Shown: positions 18,551-27,507 of the stretch, piece by piece
Layout of the letters: every line of letters starts with the position of its first letter
Position numbering within the stretch: the stretch's first letter is position 1
Source: Acidimicrobiaceae bacterium
GTDB taxonomy: Bacteria > Actinomycetota > Acidimicrobiia > Acidimicrobiales > Aldehydirespiratoraceae
Direction of reading: 5' to 3'
Assembly (NCBI GenBank): GCA_026706815.1
Contig: JAPOYA010000017.1
Coordinates: 98,114-162,113 of the forward strand
Length of the DNA stretch: 64,000 nucleotides
Program-made: the position numbers and the translations under genes
The notes under the pieces: generated by a model
Told to the model about the DNA's origin: nothing
What the model saw: the letters and a program-made list of their open reading frames with translations, nothing else
Database searches by the model: none

Positions 18551-19902
18551 GTCGACGCTCTCTCAGCTTCAGGTTCGGGCTGGTCTGCTGGCGGAGTCGG
18601 AATCGGCCTGCAACGGTCGAGCAGAGCGCCCAGCGCCACCGCGGCCAAGAACGCGAACACCACATCGGCGCCGAGCCGGTAGCGGGTTATCCCGAACGTG
18701 ATCGCCGCGGTGAGGATCGACGTGCCCGCAACCGCGGCAGCCGGCAGCAAGGAAGTACGACGCCGCATCACCACAGCACCGTAAACCGCGGCGATCATCA
18801 CCGCATAGTGGCTGTACAGCCCGATGTCGACATGGGAACGCACGCGCCGCTCGAAGAACACGTCGAAGTCGGCGGTCTGCTGTGGCCGGTACAGGCCGAG
18901 CACTCGCCCTACTCGAGCCGCGACTACCTTGGGCTGTTCGCTGAGGTGGTCGCCGATGTAGTCGAGAGCTTTGTCGAGCTTCGCGGCGCCGATTACCGAT
19001 TCGTCTCCGTCGGGCCACGTCGACACACGGTCTTCGGAGACCCAGAAACCGAGTGCTCCCCGAGAGTCTGTTTCGTCGCAGGCGGGGCTCCAGTAGCCCA
19101 GCAGTCTCCCCGAGTAGGTGTCGTCGCAGTTGCCGAGTTCGAGCACGTAGCCGGGTCCGATGGCAAGAAAGGTCGGCTCGTCGAAGGTGGTGAGGTTGCG
19201 GCCGACCCACGGTGCGAGCATCAACATGGCGATCAGAGCGGCTCCCACCGTACGAGTGATCCGAGTACGCCAGTCGAGGGACCTGTGCAGCAGGATTATC
19301 GGTGCCAGAAGCAGGAAGAACAACAGGAACGGTTCGCTGCGGGTTAGGGCGCCCAGCGACAACACCAGCGTGAGTTCGGTGATCCTGCGCCACGACGGCT
19401 CGTCATAGACCCGATGCGCGGACCACAGCGTCCAAGCTGCGATCGGGATGTACATCGACTCCGAGAGAATCAGTGCGTCGTTCATCCACAGTGGTGGGTG
19501 CAGCGCCGTCCCGACCATGCCGATGACCGCTGTGCGTTCGTTGAACAGGCGGCGTAGCAGCAAGCCGACCGGAATCACCGCTGATGCAGAGATCAAGCCG
19601 CCCGCAAGGCGATGCCAAGTGACGCTGTCGAGTCCCAGAAACGACCAGATCGAGAGGTAGACCGTGAATCCCGGGGGGTGTCCCGCGGTTGGCTGAAGCG
19701 TCCCGAAGACGGTGTATTCGAAAGGATCGGCAAACCCGTGCCCGTCAGCCAGAAGGTTGGCCGTCACGTGGTAGTAGACGTTGTCGTTGATCTCGCCGAT
19801 CGGCAGATACCGGTACCAGCGCAGGAACACGAACCAGCGCACGGCCGCGGCGAGCAGAAGCATTCCCGCCACCAGCCAGCCGAAAGTCAAGGGCCTGCGC
19901 AC
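18547..19902 (-). CDS. GT39-like membrane glycosyltransferase (paralogue B)
   Basis: 451 residues from a GTG start at 19902, polytopic. The first loop reads INDNVYYHVTANLLADGHGF and continues with AGHPPGFTVYLSIWSF, the GT39/ArnT hallmark. LWMNDALILSESMYIPI is shared with paralogue A. This is the first gene of a four-gene minus-strand operon (B, A, deacetylase, methyltransferase), all overlapping or nearly so. The C-terminal ~15 residues are Pro/Glu-rich and cytoplasmic. Confidence 0.82.
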   Translation of the reverse strand: MRRPLTFGWLVAGMLLLAAAVRWFVFLRWYRYLPIGEINDNVYYHVTANLLADGHGFADPFEYTVFGTLQPTAGHPPGFTVYLSIWSFLGLDSVTWHRLAGGLISASAVIPVGLLLRRLFNERTAVIGMVGTALHPPLWMNDALILSESMYIPIAAWTLWSAHRVYDEPSWRRITELTLVLSLGALTRSEPFLLFFLLLAPIILLHRSLDWRTRITRTVGAALIAMLMLAPWVGRNLTTFDEPTFLAIGPGYVLELGNCDDTYSGRLLGYWSPACDETDSRGALGFWVSEDRVSTWPDGDESVIGAAKLDKALDYIGDHLSEQPKVVAARVGRVLGLYRPQQTADFDVFFERRVRSHVDIGLYSHYAVMIAAVYGAVVMRRRTSLLPAAAVAGTSILTAAITFGITRYRLGADVVFAFLAAVALGALLDRCRPIPTPPADQPEPEAERAST

Positions 19903-19914
19903 GCGGCAATCCTA

Positions 19915-20004
19915 ATTGTGGCCATACCTCCCTGTGGGCCGTACCTCCCTCCGCCGTCAGTGAAGGGCCTGCGTATCCGCCACACCGCTGATTGTGGCTA
20001 TACC
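19915..20004. promoter_or_regulatory. Divergent promoter region with short direct repeats
   Basis: Between the divergent GT39 and MBL genes, ATTGTGGCCATACC (19915-19928) recurs as ATTGTGGCTATACC (19991-20004). GCCATACCTCCCT (19921-19933) recurs as GCCGTACCTCCCT (19938-19950, period 17). The second 14-mer contains a TATACC -10-like hexamer just before the MBL start. A shared regulator binding site is possible but unproven. Confidence 0.35.
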
Positions 20005-20014
20005 GTGACGACCT

Positions 20015-21421
20015 ATGCATGTGACCGTTATCGGCCATAGCTGCCTGCGTATCAAGACTCGCGCCGGCACTGTGTTGATCGACCCGTGGCTGTCGGGTTC
20101 GTGCTATTGGCGGTCGTGGTGGCATTTCCCGCCCAGCACTGAGCCGGACGAGGAGATGTTCAAACCCGATTGGATCTACCTCACCCATCATCACTTCGAT
20201 CACTTCCACTATCCGTCGCTGCGGCGGATGGATCGGTCAGCGAGAGTTCTGATTCCTCGCTTCGGGGTGGACGCGATGGTCGAAGAGGTGGAGAGCCTGG
20301 GCTTCGAATCGCCCCAGGAGCTGGTCCACGGACGGGTGCTCGACCTCGGTGACGGAGTACGGGTCGCTTCGTATCAGTACGGCTTCGACGACACTACCTT
20401 CGTGGTGGCCGAAGACGACAACGTTGTGATAGACATCAACGACTGCAAGATTCGCAGGCGCTCCCTGAAACAGATCAAACGCGACTTCGGTCGCCCGACG
20501 CTGGCCTGCAAGAGTCACTCGTTCGCGCAGTCATATCCGGTCCTGTACGAATCCGAAGACGTCGAACAACTCAAACTCGTGTCTCGCGACACCTATATCG
20601 ACGACTTCCACGATGTGATGTCGGGCCTGCAGCCCCGACACGCCGTCCCGTTCGGGTCGATGGTCGGCTTCCTGCATCCGGAAAGCAAACCGGTCAACGA
20701 GCACTTGGTGACGCCCAACATGGTGGTCGACGGCGTCGCCGAACGCGGAGGCATCGCAGGCACTGAGGTTGTGACTATGGCCCCGGGCGATGAGTGGGAC
20801 AGCGAAACGGGATTCACCCGCTCCAGTGTTGACTGGTACTCAGACCGCAGCCGACACCTTGAAGGCCTGATCGCGATTCACGGCCCGAAGATTGCCGAGC
20901 GCACGGAGCAAGAAGAGGGCGTGGTGGTGAACTGGGCGGATTTTGAGACCTACCTCACCAAGTTCGTGCGTGACGTGCCAAGGGTGTTCGCCCGTCGTCT
21001 AGCGCCGAAGCCGTTCGTGTTCTTCGTGCCCTCCGATGAGGCGACGCCGTACTGGTGGGCGTCGTTTCGCTCTCGGTCGGTTGGCCGTTCGGCGTCGCCT
21101 CCCGATGACCGGTCGGGGACAACCACGATTCCTGAAGCGGTCCTCTCAGAGGCGATCCGCGACACGATCTTGCATCTGGTCCACGGTTCGATGCGCATAC
21201 GCACCACGCTCGAGCCCGACGGTGTGCAAAGCGACCTGGGGTTCTGGGGGTTGACGATGATGTGGGAACTTGGATATCTGCCGCTGCGGAAGAGCGTTCG
21301 TCGCCTTCGTTTGTGGACCGCGCTGCTGCGGCGCCACCGAGAGCTCATCGACCAGATACCAGTCATCGTGCTGCGCAACCCTGTCGATCACCTCGCTGAG
21401 CGCTTCGGGGCCGATGTCTAG
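20015..21421 (+). CDS. MBL-fold hydrolase, UlaG/CMAH-like
   Basis: 468 residues. The N-terminal metallo-beta-lactamase domain starts at residue 1 (HVTVIGHSCLRIKTRAGTVLIDPWL). The metal motif THHHFDHFHYPS (HxHxDH) is at about 55-66. NVVIDINDCKI at ~139 and a CKSHSFAQSYP stretch at ~165 fit the CMP-Neu5Ac-hydroxylase-like/UlaG branch, but the Rieske Fe-S domain of true CMAH is absent. The C-terminal ~200 residues are unassigned. Its place next to glycan genes suggests action on a nucleotide-sugar or glycan intermediate; this is inference. Confidence 0.72.
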   Translation: MHVTVIGHSCLRIKTRAGTVLIDPWLSGSCYWRSWWHFPPSTEPDEEMFKPDWIYLTHHHFDHFHYPSLRRMDRSARVLIPRFGVDAMVEEVESLGFESPQELVHGRVLDLGDGVRVASYQYGFDDTTFVVAEDDNVVIDINDCKIRRRSLKQIKRDFGRPTLACKSHSFAQSYPVLYESEDVEQLKLVSRDTYIDDFHDVMSGLQPRHAVPFGSMVGFLHPESKPVNEHLVTPNMVVDGVAERGGIAGTEVVTMAPGDEWDSETGFTRSSVDWYSDRSRHLEGLIAIHGPKIAERTEQEEGVVVNWADFETYLTKFVRDVPRVFARRLAPKPFVFFVPSDEATPYWWASFRSRSVGRSASPPDDRSGTTTIPEAVLSEAIRDTILHLVHGSMRIRTTLEPDGVQSDLGFWGLTMMWELGYLPLRKSVRRLRLWTALLRRHRELIDQIPVIVLRNPVDHLAERFGADV

Positions 21422-21486
21422 CCATGCCGGCGTCTGAGCCCCGCTGAGTGAGGGCCGCAGAAACTCCTAGACTTTTGCTGCGGCGG

Positions 21487-21512
21487 GCGATACCTTCCGG
21501 CGTGAGTATCGC
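21487..21512 (+). promoter_or_regulatory. Short inverted repeat upstream of small membrane protein
   Basis: GCGATAC (21487-21493) and GTATCGC (21506-21512) can pair around a 12-base loop. The structure lies 51 bases before the start at 21563 and after the MBL stop, so it could be a weak terminator for the MBL gene or part of the next promoter. No T-run follows. Confidence 0.25.
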
Positions 21513-21562
21513 GGCCTACTTGCCGGGCGCCATCAATTGACTGATCGATAAGGAAAATCAGT

Positions 21563-21913
21563 ATGGCGCAGATTATTTTGACGGCGCAGTTCGCGTTGCT
21601 CGGTTGCGTGATGTTCACCCTTGGCATGTCGGCCTCGGCCTACACCTGCTGGAAGTTGTTCAGAAGACACCTCCAGAGATGCTCGGGCAAACCAGATGAG
21701 CACGGGGTGACCCGCGATGACATCCGGTCGGAGTTGATGCGCGATGCCTTCGCGACCGAATTGATGTGCAGCGAAGAGACTCCCGAAGATGTGGCCCGCT
21801 ACCTCTATCTGGAAGCGGAGCGAAGAGCAAGACTGCGCAAGCAGGGAGTCAGTGTTGAAGACGAGAACGATTTGTTCTCCAAGCCTCACCCCGACCCCGA
21901 AGCGCTTCAGTAA
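21563..21913 (+). CDS. Small single-pass membrane protein, unknown
   Basis: 116 residues. One hydrophobic segment (about 4-28, IILTAQFALLGCVMFTLGMSA) is followed by a charged cytoplasmic tail with several predicted helices (RDDIRSELMRDAFATELMCSEETPEDVARYLYLEAERRARL, read in parts). No family recognised. A GGAA element lies 7-10 bases before the ATG. It converges on the GNAT gene with a 7-base overlap. Confidence 0.65.
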   Translation: MAQIILTAQFALLGCVMFTLGMSASAYTCWKLFRRHLQRCSGKPDEHGVTRDDIRSELMRDAFATELMCSEETPEDVARYLYLEAERRARLRKQGVSVEDENDLFSKPHPDPEALQ

Positions 21914-22923
21914 GCATCCATGTCCAGGAACTCGAAGGCGTCGAGAGTGATCGCGTCCTGGTCGACCGCAGGGTCGAGATGCCGAATGATGAGGTTGAGC
22001 GGTGACGGTTGAAGGCGTCTGGGAGGGCGAACGCCACGCACACGGACCGAACTGTTGAAGCCCGCATACACCGCGAAGGCTCCACGATGCCAGCGAGTGG
22101 CCGAACGGATGGCCCGAGTGGCGTCGACTAGGGCATTGCCGGTGGTCAGCGGAAAGATTTTCAGCACGACACACGCCGGTGTCGGGCCTACCGACGACCG
22201 CGTCGTTATCAGCGCCACATCGTCGGCGATGTGGAGGAAATAGCGAGTCTGAGGGCAAGCCAGGCGCCAACTCAACACTTCGGGCGTGTAGTCTGTCGTC
22301 CAACCGGCGACTCGATGCCTGTCGACGGTTGCGGCGAACTCGGCGAACCTGTCGGAATCCAAGAAGTCGGCACTGATCTCGAAGTGACGGGTTCGGCGCC
22401 GACCTCGGCCCAGCGGAGTGACGATCCGCACCGGCAGCGGACCCACCAGACGCCAGCCCATGTATTTGACCACGGCACCGGTAGATTTCTTGTTGGTCAC
22501 ACCGACAACAAAGGACCAGCCCCGCTCGGCGGCTTCGGCATAGATCTCAAGGCCTAAACGGCTGAAGTGCCGTGTCCGTTGGTGCTCGCGGTGAACGACT
22601 GCGTTCTGCGACCAGGCTCCGTTGCTGCGAGCGCCGTCGGGGCCCCGATACACCCGGGGCATGTTGGCGTAGTGGGCCACGAGCCTCGGCTTGCCGTCGA
22701 CCACGACCGTTTGATGCCGCTCAATGGCCCGGCCCGACGGGTTGTCGCGGTAGGCCCAGCGCAAATAGTCCGGCGACACGAAGCGAGGGTCGGGGAGTTC
22801 CGCGTCCAACAGAGCAGTGGCATTGTCGAGAATCGACTGATCGTCGGCGGATCCGTCAATCGTCCATCCTTCGATGCCCTCGTGGACAGTTGCTTGTGCA
22901 GGCGGGTGCTCGGATGCCGTCAC
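21907..22923 (-). CDS. GNAT-fold acyltransferase-like protein
   Basis: 338 residues from the GTG at 22923. The open frame continues far upstream to 23619, but that part is antisense to a better gene (23072-23899) and has poor composition, so I cut it. RFVSPDYLRWAYRDNPSG and PRLVAHYANMPRVYRG are typical of the N-terminal half of GNAT/FemAB-like proteins found in polysaccharide clusters. WSQNAVVHREHQRTRHFSRLGLEIYAEAAERGWSFVVGVTN, read in parts, is the acetyl-CoA loop region. Acceptor unknown; a cell-surface sugar or amino acid is likely. The start is uncertain (GTG near 22990 is possible). Confidence 0.68.
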   Translation of the reverse strand: MTASEHPPAQATVHEGIEGWTIDGSADDQSILDNATALLDAELPDPRFVSPDYLRWAYRDNPSGRAIERHQTVVVDGKPRLVAHYANMPRVYRGPDGARSNGAWSQNAVVHREHQRTRHFSRLGLEIYAEAAERGWSFVVGVTNKKSTGAVVKYMGWRLVGPLPVRIVTPLGRGRRRTRHFEISADFLDSDRFAEFAATVDRHRVAGWTTDYTPEVLSWRLACPQTRYFLHIADDVALITTRSSVGPTPACVVLKIFPLTTGNALVDATRAIRSATRWHRGAFAVYAGFNSSVRVRGVRPPRRLQPSPLNLIIRHLDPAVDQDAITLDAFEFLDMDAY

Positions 22924-22936
22924 CTCCCGAACAGTA

Positions 22937-23042
22937 CTCGCCTGCCGTGCCGGCGAGGGCGCCGCTCTCGCGCGTTCCACACCCACGCCGTCGAGGGTCT
23001 TGTCCTCGCCTGCCGTGCCATCGAGGGGGCCGCTCTCGCGCT
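22937..23042. repeat. Two 38-base imperfect direct repeats in a divergent start region
   Basis: A 38-base unit beginning CTCGCCTGCCGTGCC lies at 22937-22974 and again at 23005-23042 (period 68), about 90% identical. The first copy has complementary ends (CTCGCC/GGCGAG) and can form a hairpin. The pair sits just upstream of the gene at 23072 and overlaps the possible N-terminus of the GNAT gene. Confidence 0.5.
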
Positions 23043-23071
23043 GCTCCGTGCCGCTGAGGTAGCGTGTAAGT

Positions 23072-23899
23072 GTGCCGAATCGACGCTGGACGGAATACCT
23101 GGCTTCGCTGGGTCTGCTGGGGACCGAGTTCGGCAAGGCCATCGAAGGTGTGGTCGGAGTGCCTGTCACCGCGCACAGCGCTTTTGAGGCGGCGGTCAAG
23201 GCCGCGTCCATGGCGTTGGAGGGGCGCAGGATCCAATCAACCGCGCACGACGACAGCTCAGCGACTCTGGGTCGGGTGGTTGAGGCCGTTCCTTCCTTCG
23301 CGCTTCCGGTGATGGCCGCCGGTCGTATAGCGGTATGGCAGCGGCTTGCTCTGGAACTTGCCGATGGCTCCTGGCAGGGATACGGGTTTGACCGAGCTCT
23401 GGTGACCGCCCACGACGTTGGACTCGACTCCAACAGACTCGACCAGATCAACGTGGGGCGACTCACCGCTGAAGTTGAGACCCCGGTGACCGAGTTGCGC
23501 CGTTGGCTTGAGCTGCGCGAACTGGACACCAAGGTGGAAATCGTCGACGGCGTTTTCGTGATTCGCCCGGGTTGGTCTTCACGGCTCACCTCCAGCGGAA
23601 ACGGACCAGAGTTGCACAATCAACGCGTCTACCTCCATGTCGTCTCGGCTGGTCTGTGGGGTCGGACGAGCAGCAGGGTGGCAGGCCTCCCGCTCGCGCT
23701 CTCGTTCTCAGTCGACGAAGCGCCGCCTGATCTCAGCGTCACCGACTTCGCCATAGAAGGCGACACGGTCCGGGCTCGTCTGACGCGAACCGATCTGGTT
23801 GTTCCAGTTGATCTTCGCGAAGTGCTGGCTGCGGCCGGCGCTGAAGGTGCGGGAGCTGCCGCGGCGCTGCTGGCGTTGCTGACAAATGTCAGCCCATGA
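23072..23899 (+). CDS. Unknown protein, possible DUF2993/LmeA-like fold
   Basis: 275 residues from GTG 23072 with GAGGT 11 bases upstream. Two beta-rich halves are visible; the second contains LSVTDFAIEGDTVRARLTRTDLVVPVDL, reminiscent of the DUF2993 (LmeA-type lipid-binding) repeats, and the first contains DVGLDSNRLDQINVGRLTAEVE. No clear signal peptide is seen. The C-terminus is Ala/Gly/Leu-rich. The stop overlaps the CapA start by 4 bases, so the two are coupled. A lipid-binding envelope role is a guess; I do not recognise the family firmly. Confidence 0.6.
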   Translation: MPNRRWTEYLASLGLLGTEFGKAIEGVVGVPVTAHSAFEAAVKAASMALEGRRIQSTAHDDSSATLGRVVEAVPSFALPVMAAGRIAVWQRLALELADGSWQGYGFDRALVTAHDVGLDSNRLDQINVGRLTAEVETPVTELRRWLELRELDTKVEIVDGVFVIRPGWSSRLTSSGNGPELHNQRVYLHVVSAGLWGRTSSRVAGLPLALSFSVDEAPPDLSVTDFAIEGDTVRARLTRTDLVVPVDLREVLAAAGAEGAGAAAALLALLTNVSP

Positions 23900-25206
23900 A
23901 GGATTGGATTCTCGTCGGCGCGCAGGCGCTGGTTGTCGGGACGGTAGCGCTGGCTTGTTCGAACGGCGATACCGATGCTGTCCTATTCGCTCCCGCGGTC
24001 GAGACCGACAGCACCACGACCGTCACTGAAACCAACACAACCACGACCGCCGCGACCACCACTACCACGACCACCACGACGCGGCCGCGCACTGCGATAC
24101 TCGCGTTCACCGGTGATCTGTTGCCTCACGGACCAGTCCGATCAGCGGCTGCCGCCTATGCGTCGGCCGATTCCGAAACCGGAACTGATGTCGGTTCCGG
24201 CTACGACTTCGGGCCGATGTTCGAAGAAGTCAGACCCGTAATCTCGGCGGCAGATCTGGCGATCTGCCATTTCGAGACGCCACTTTCGCGAGATGACACA
24301 TCGCTGAGCGGCTATCCGCTGTTCAATTCTCCGCGGGGCTTGGCCTCCGCCGCTCGTCAGGCAGGGTATGACGGCTGCAGCACGGCCTCGAACCACTCTT
24401 TTGACCGGAATGCAGCCGGTGTGTTCTCGACGATTGAAGTGATCGAGGAAGCTGGATTGCGCCAGGCCGGCATGGCTCGTTCCCACCTCGAAGATATAAC
24501 CCCGGTGATCTACCAGGTAAACGGAATCGCGGTCGGCCATCTCTCGGCCACGTACTCGCTCAATGGACTGGTGCTTCCCTCGGATCGGGGTTATCTGGTC
24601 GACTTGATAGACCCGGAGTCGATCCTCTTCGAGGCTCGAGCAGCCAAAGAAGCCGGAGCAGAATTCGTGATAGTCAGCTTGCAGTGGGGCAACGAATATC
24701 AGAGCACCCCGTCTGCGGCTCAGGATCGGTGGTTGTCGGAGATCCTGCCGAGCGATGAAGTTGATTTGATTGTCGGACATCACGTCCATGTCGTGCAGCC
24801 CGTTGACCGCGTCGGCGATGAGTTCGTGATCTTCGGTCTCGGGAATTTCTTGTCGAACCAGTCAGCGAATTGCTGTCCCGTTGCGACTCAGGACGGGATG
24901 ATCGCACTTGTCGCCTTGGTAGAAGGGCTCGACGGCGAAATCAACACGGTGGGCGTCCAGTATGTGCCGACTTGGGTTGACCGTGAGGCTGGGTATGTAA
25001 TCCGCAATGCTCTGGATCTGTCGTTGCGTGACGGTCGGGACTTGACCGAGACCTTGACAGCGTCTGCCGCGCGCACCGCGGAAGTTGTTGAGAGCCGTCT
25101 CGACGAATCCGACGGTTTCGGCGTCGCCTACTGGACATCGTCGGATGCCGGTAGTTCAGTGGCTGCATTCGACTTCTTTTCGCGGCCTTGGAGGGCTCTC
25201 CCGTGA
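23896..25206 (+). CDS. CapA-family (PGA_cap) lipoprotein
   Basis: 436 residues. The N-terminus is a lipoprotein signal with lipobox VALAC (Cys ~21), followed by a Thr-rich low-complexity linker (~35-60). The metallophosphatase-like CapA domain includes AFTGDLLPHG (~74-83), ASNHSFDRNAAGV (~169-181), GHHVHVVQPV (~293-302) and FGLGNFLSNQ (~314-323). CapA proteins take part in poly-gamma-glutamate or surface polymer handling; here it probably acts outside the membrane. It is coupled to the gene before (ATGA) and to a decayed gene after (GTGA). Confidence 0.9.
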   Translation: MKDWILVGAQALVVGTVALACSNGDTDAVLFAPAVETDSTTTVTETNTTTTAATTTTTTTTTRPRTAILAFTGDLLPHGPVRSAAAAYASADSETGTDVGSGYDFGPMFEEVRPVISAADLAICHFETPLSRDDTSLSGYPLFNSPRGLASAARQAGYDGCSTASNHSFDRNAAGVFSTIEVIEEAGLRQAGMARSHLEDITPVIYQVNGIAVGHLSATYSLNGLVLPSDRGYLVDLIDPESILFEARAAKEAGAEFVIVSLQWGNEYQSTPSAAQDRWLSEILPSDEVDLIVGHHVHVVQPVDRVGDEFVIFGLGNFLSNQSANCCPVATQDGMIALVALVEGLDGEINTVGVQYVPTWVDREAGYVIRNALDLSLRDGRDLTETLTASAARTAEVVESRLDESDGFGVAYWTSSDAGSSVAAFDFFSRPWRALP

Positions 25207-25666
25207 TCCAGTTTCTTGCTTATGTATGGCTCGGCTTGGTGCTCGGCGTGTCTTTTGGCAACGCCGATCAAGCTCAGGGCCAAGTCCTCGACCCAGCCGG
25301 TGGCTTTGGGTGTGGGTCGCACAACGTTCCACGCCTTCGGGAAACTCGAGTGGGTCTTGAGCGTGGCCCTGGCGGTGATCACGGTTCAGGTCCGTGATTC
25401 GCTGGGCCCGTCGACTGGTTCTTGATCACGCTGGTGCTGGTCATCGTGACAAGCCAGTCACTCGGTTAATCCCACGGCTCGATATCAGGGTCGCGGCCAT
25501 CATCGCCGGGGAGGAAGTACCCCGTTCACATCTGCACAGCGTCTACGCAGCCACCGAATTCGCCAAAGCCGTCGCGCTGCTGCTAGGTGTGATACCACGC
25601 TGGGAGCGAAAGAAATTGATGGTTCTGTCGAATGACCTGCTCCCGTCATCTGCTGTCTCCGGTTGA
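25203..25666 (+). pseudogene. Decayed small integral membrane protein, three frameshifts
   Basis: A GTG start overlaps the CapA stop. Read across frames, one continuous membrane protein appears. Frame 1 gives FLAYVWLGLVLGVSF (to ~25256). Then +1 gives LATPIKLRAKSSTQPVALG and FHAFGKLEWVLSVALAVIT (to ~25409). Then PVDWFLITLVLVIVTSQSL follows (25407-25463), and a third shift gives LIPRLDIRVAAIIAGEEVP and YAATEFAKAVALLLGVIP (25466 on). The first break is a missing base in a T-run. The intact form would be about 150 residues with four helices. Either a true pseudogene or several indel errors in the assembly. Confidence 0.7.
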
Positions 25667-25731
25667 TGTTGAGTGATCCATCGACGAAGTTGGATGAACA
25701 TGTAAATCCATCGAGAGCGCACTTCATATAG

Positions 25732-26244
25732 TCAGCTGTCGCTGGTTTCCTTGAGAAGTGGTATTCCGTACTGTTCAAGAAAATCTCGAATGCGACAGTA
25801 ATCGATGTTGAGGCGTCTACATGCGGTTGCGATCGAGGTCCTGATTCGGTCAATCGTGTCCTCCGTCACGATACAGACGGCATAGCCGTCCGACTTGAGC
25901 TGTTGGGCAAGCGCCAAGACGTAAGGGTCTGCATCTTCGCCAGCTTTGTTCACATCGACAACATCTCCGGCAGTGGACAGCACATCTTTGACGTGGGAAT
26001 GATCTGCGTCCAAAGGGTGCTGCAAGCTCCCGCGAACACCAGGTGCCCAAGCTCCGGGGAGATCAGGGTGCGCAATCTCGCTCATCTCCTTGATCACTTG
26101 TCGCGGCATCGCGATCTGCCCGTTTCGGACCATCTGTTCGAGATCTTTGAAGGCTTCCCACTGCTTCGTAACGGACACTATCGACTTTGTCTCGATCAAG
26201 GCGGACGAGTCGATAATCCAAACATCGATGTCATCGGGGTTCAT
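25732..26244 (-). CDS. DUF4411 family PIN-like protein
   Basis: 170 residues. It starts IDVWIIDSSALIETK with the first PIN-type Asp, then MPRQVIKEMSEIAHPDLPGAW, GEDADPYVLALAQQL with the central acidic cluster, and VCIVTEDT with a further acid. DUF4411 proteins are PIN-fold, and are regularly encoded beside ImmA/IrrE-Xre genes as here, with a predicted RNase toxin role. The start overlaps the upstream gene by 14 bases. No phage genes are nearby. Confidence 0.85.
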   Translation of the reverse strand: MNPDDIDVWIIDSSALIETKSIVSVTKQWEAFKDLEQMVRNGQIAMPRQVIKEMSEIAHPDLPGAWAPGVRGSLQHPLDADHSHVKDVLSTAGDVVDVNKAGEDADPYVLALAQQLKSDGYAVCIVTEDTIDRIRTSIATACRRLNIDYCRIRDFLEQYGIPLLKETSDS

Positions 26245-27394
26245 TCAGCAGACCCTTCAGGTCATCTAGTTGTCCGGTGTTGAGTTGCAGGTAGTCCGCA
26301 AGATCTCGAGTCGTCAAACGGCCTCGGTCCGCAGCATTTATGAGGGCGTTCGGTAACCGTGCCCCTAACTGACCGATTCGTTTCTCGGAAGCGGGTTGGC
26401 CACCACCCCCGCCTCCCGAAGAGTCATTCCAGTCTTTGGCGGCAAATTGCGCTGCGACTGCCGAGTACAGCGTTGGTTCTGCAATCCCGACTTCCTGGAG
26501 TCGAATTGCTGTAGCTCGGGTGCTCACAGAAAATCTGTTGGCGATCAGCCGTGCGGTGTCGGGATCATTGGTCCGCGAAGCTGTTGTGACACCATATTTT
26601 GATGCCACCTCCTTAAGACCCTCCTCGGGAAGGAGAAATGCTGCTGCGAATCGTTCGCACCATCTTTCGACCGAATGATCGTTATCGGCGGGAATCACAA
26701 AATTCTGACAAGCGGCATCGGTGCGCGTCAGCAAATGGGCGACTTCATGAAAGAGGGTGAAAATCCGAGCCGTTGGGTGGTATGCGGTATTGACAACAAC
26801 CAGAGGGGCGTAGTCGTCCCAAGCCCCGAATCCCCGGATGTTGTTTTTGCCCATGGTGAGCTGCATGACTAAGGTTCCCTGCTCTTCCAAGTGCTCACGC
26901 CATGCACGAAATGCCACCGAAGCGCTCGTCCAAGCGAGCTGTTCCCCTGTCGAGATTCCCGACTGCAAGCGCTCGGCATCTGCCATCCCCACAGGATCTT
27001 GACTCGGCCGATACTGGCTCAGACGAACTTCGGGTGAGCCTTGATCCCTGAGAACCCAAGACGTCAACTCCTGCAACCTTCGTGCCCAGCGAATTTGGCG
27101 GGCTTCTTCAGGGCCAAGTTTGTGATTCCCGAGAGCAGGGGCACTGCGAAGCGAAGTCGGCATTCCAGCTTGAACTGGTGGCTCGGGGAGAAAGAAGAGT
27201 GCTGATGGACGCTTGAGGATGCCAACTAGCTTGCTGAACTGGCCTTTCGTTGGATACGACTCTGCTGCCTCCCAGGCCTTCAGCCCTTCCACATCCAACT
27301 TAGCGCGGTCGGCCAGTTCGCTCTGTGTGAGACCGGCCTCCTCGCGAGCCCAGGTGAGAACGTGCGCAGTGATGGGTACGGTCGTGGCGTTCAT
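26231..27394 (-). CDS. Xre-ImmA/IrrE family regulator-metalloprotease
   Basis: 387 residues from the ATG at 27394, preceded by GGGAG about 10 bases upstream. An in-frame start at 27460 would add 22 poorly conserved residues. Residues ~10-60 are an Xre-type HTH (LTQSELADRAKLDVEGLKAWE). The zinc-protease motif HEVAHLLTRTD is at ~214-224. The C-terminal HTH-like segment LIANRFSVSTRATAIRLQEVG is usual in COG2856 proteins. Such fused Xre-protease proteins act as antitoxin/stress regulators, cleaving repressors or themselves. It forms an operon with the DUF4411 gene. Confidence 0.9.
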   Translation of the reverse strand: MNATTVPITAHVLTWAREEAGLTQSELADRAKLDVEGLKAWEAAESYPTKGQFSKLVGILKRPSALFFLPEPPVQAGMPTSLRSAPALGNHKLGPEEARQIRWARRLQELTSWVLRDQGSPEVRLSQYRPSQDPVGMADAERLQSGISTGEQLAWTSASVAFRAWREHLEEQGTLVMQLTMGKNNIRGFGAWDDYAPLVVVNTAYHPTARIFTLFHEVAHLLTRTDAACQNFVIPADNDHSVERWCERFAAAFLLPEEGLKEVASKYGVTTASRTNDPDTARLIANRFSVSTRATAIRLQEVGIAEPTLYSAVAAQFAAKDWNDSSGGGGGGQPASEKRIGQLGARLPNALINAADRGRLTTRDLADYLQLNTGQLDDLKGLLNEPR

Positions 27395-27507
27395 GTCCCG
27401 TTGTCTCCCGACAGTTCCGTCTTGGGAAAGCAGATTGATGGTATCCAGGCTAGCTGACACTCGACCACTGGTAGCAGCCGATCATTGAAGACGAGGAGCG
27501 GCCTCGT

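Noticed and set aside
22924..23619. N-terminal half of the long minus-strand frame as part of the GNAT protein
   Set aside because: It is antisense to a better gene at 23072-23899, has Ser/Thr/Arg-rich composition and no fold signature.
24000..24090. Thr-codon repeat in capA as a microsatellite or CRISPR-like array
   Set aside because: The repeat is simply the coding of a Thr-rich linker after the lipoprotein signal, with no spacers.
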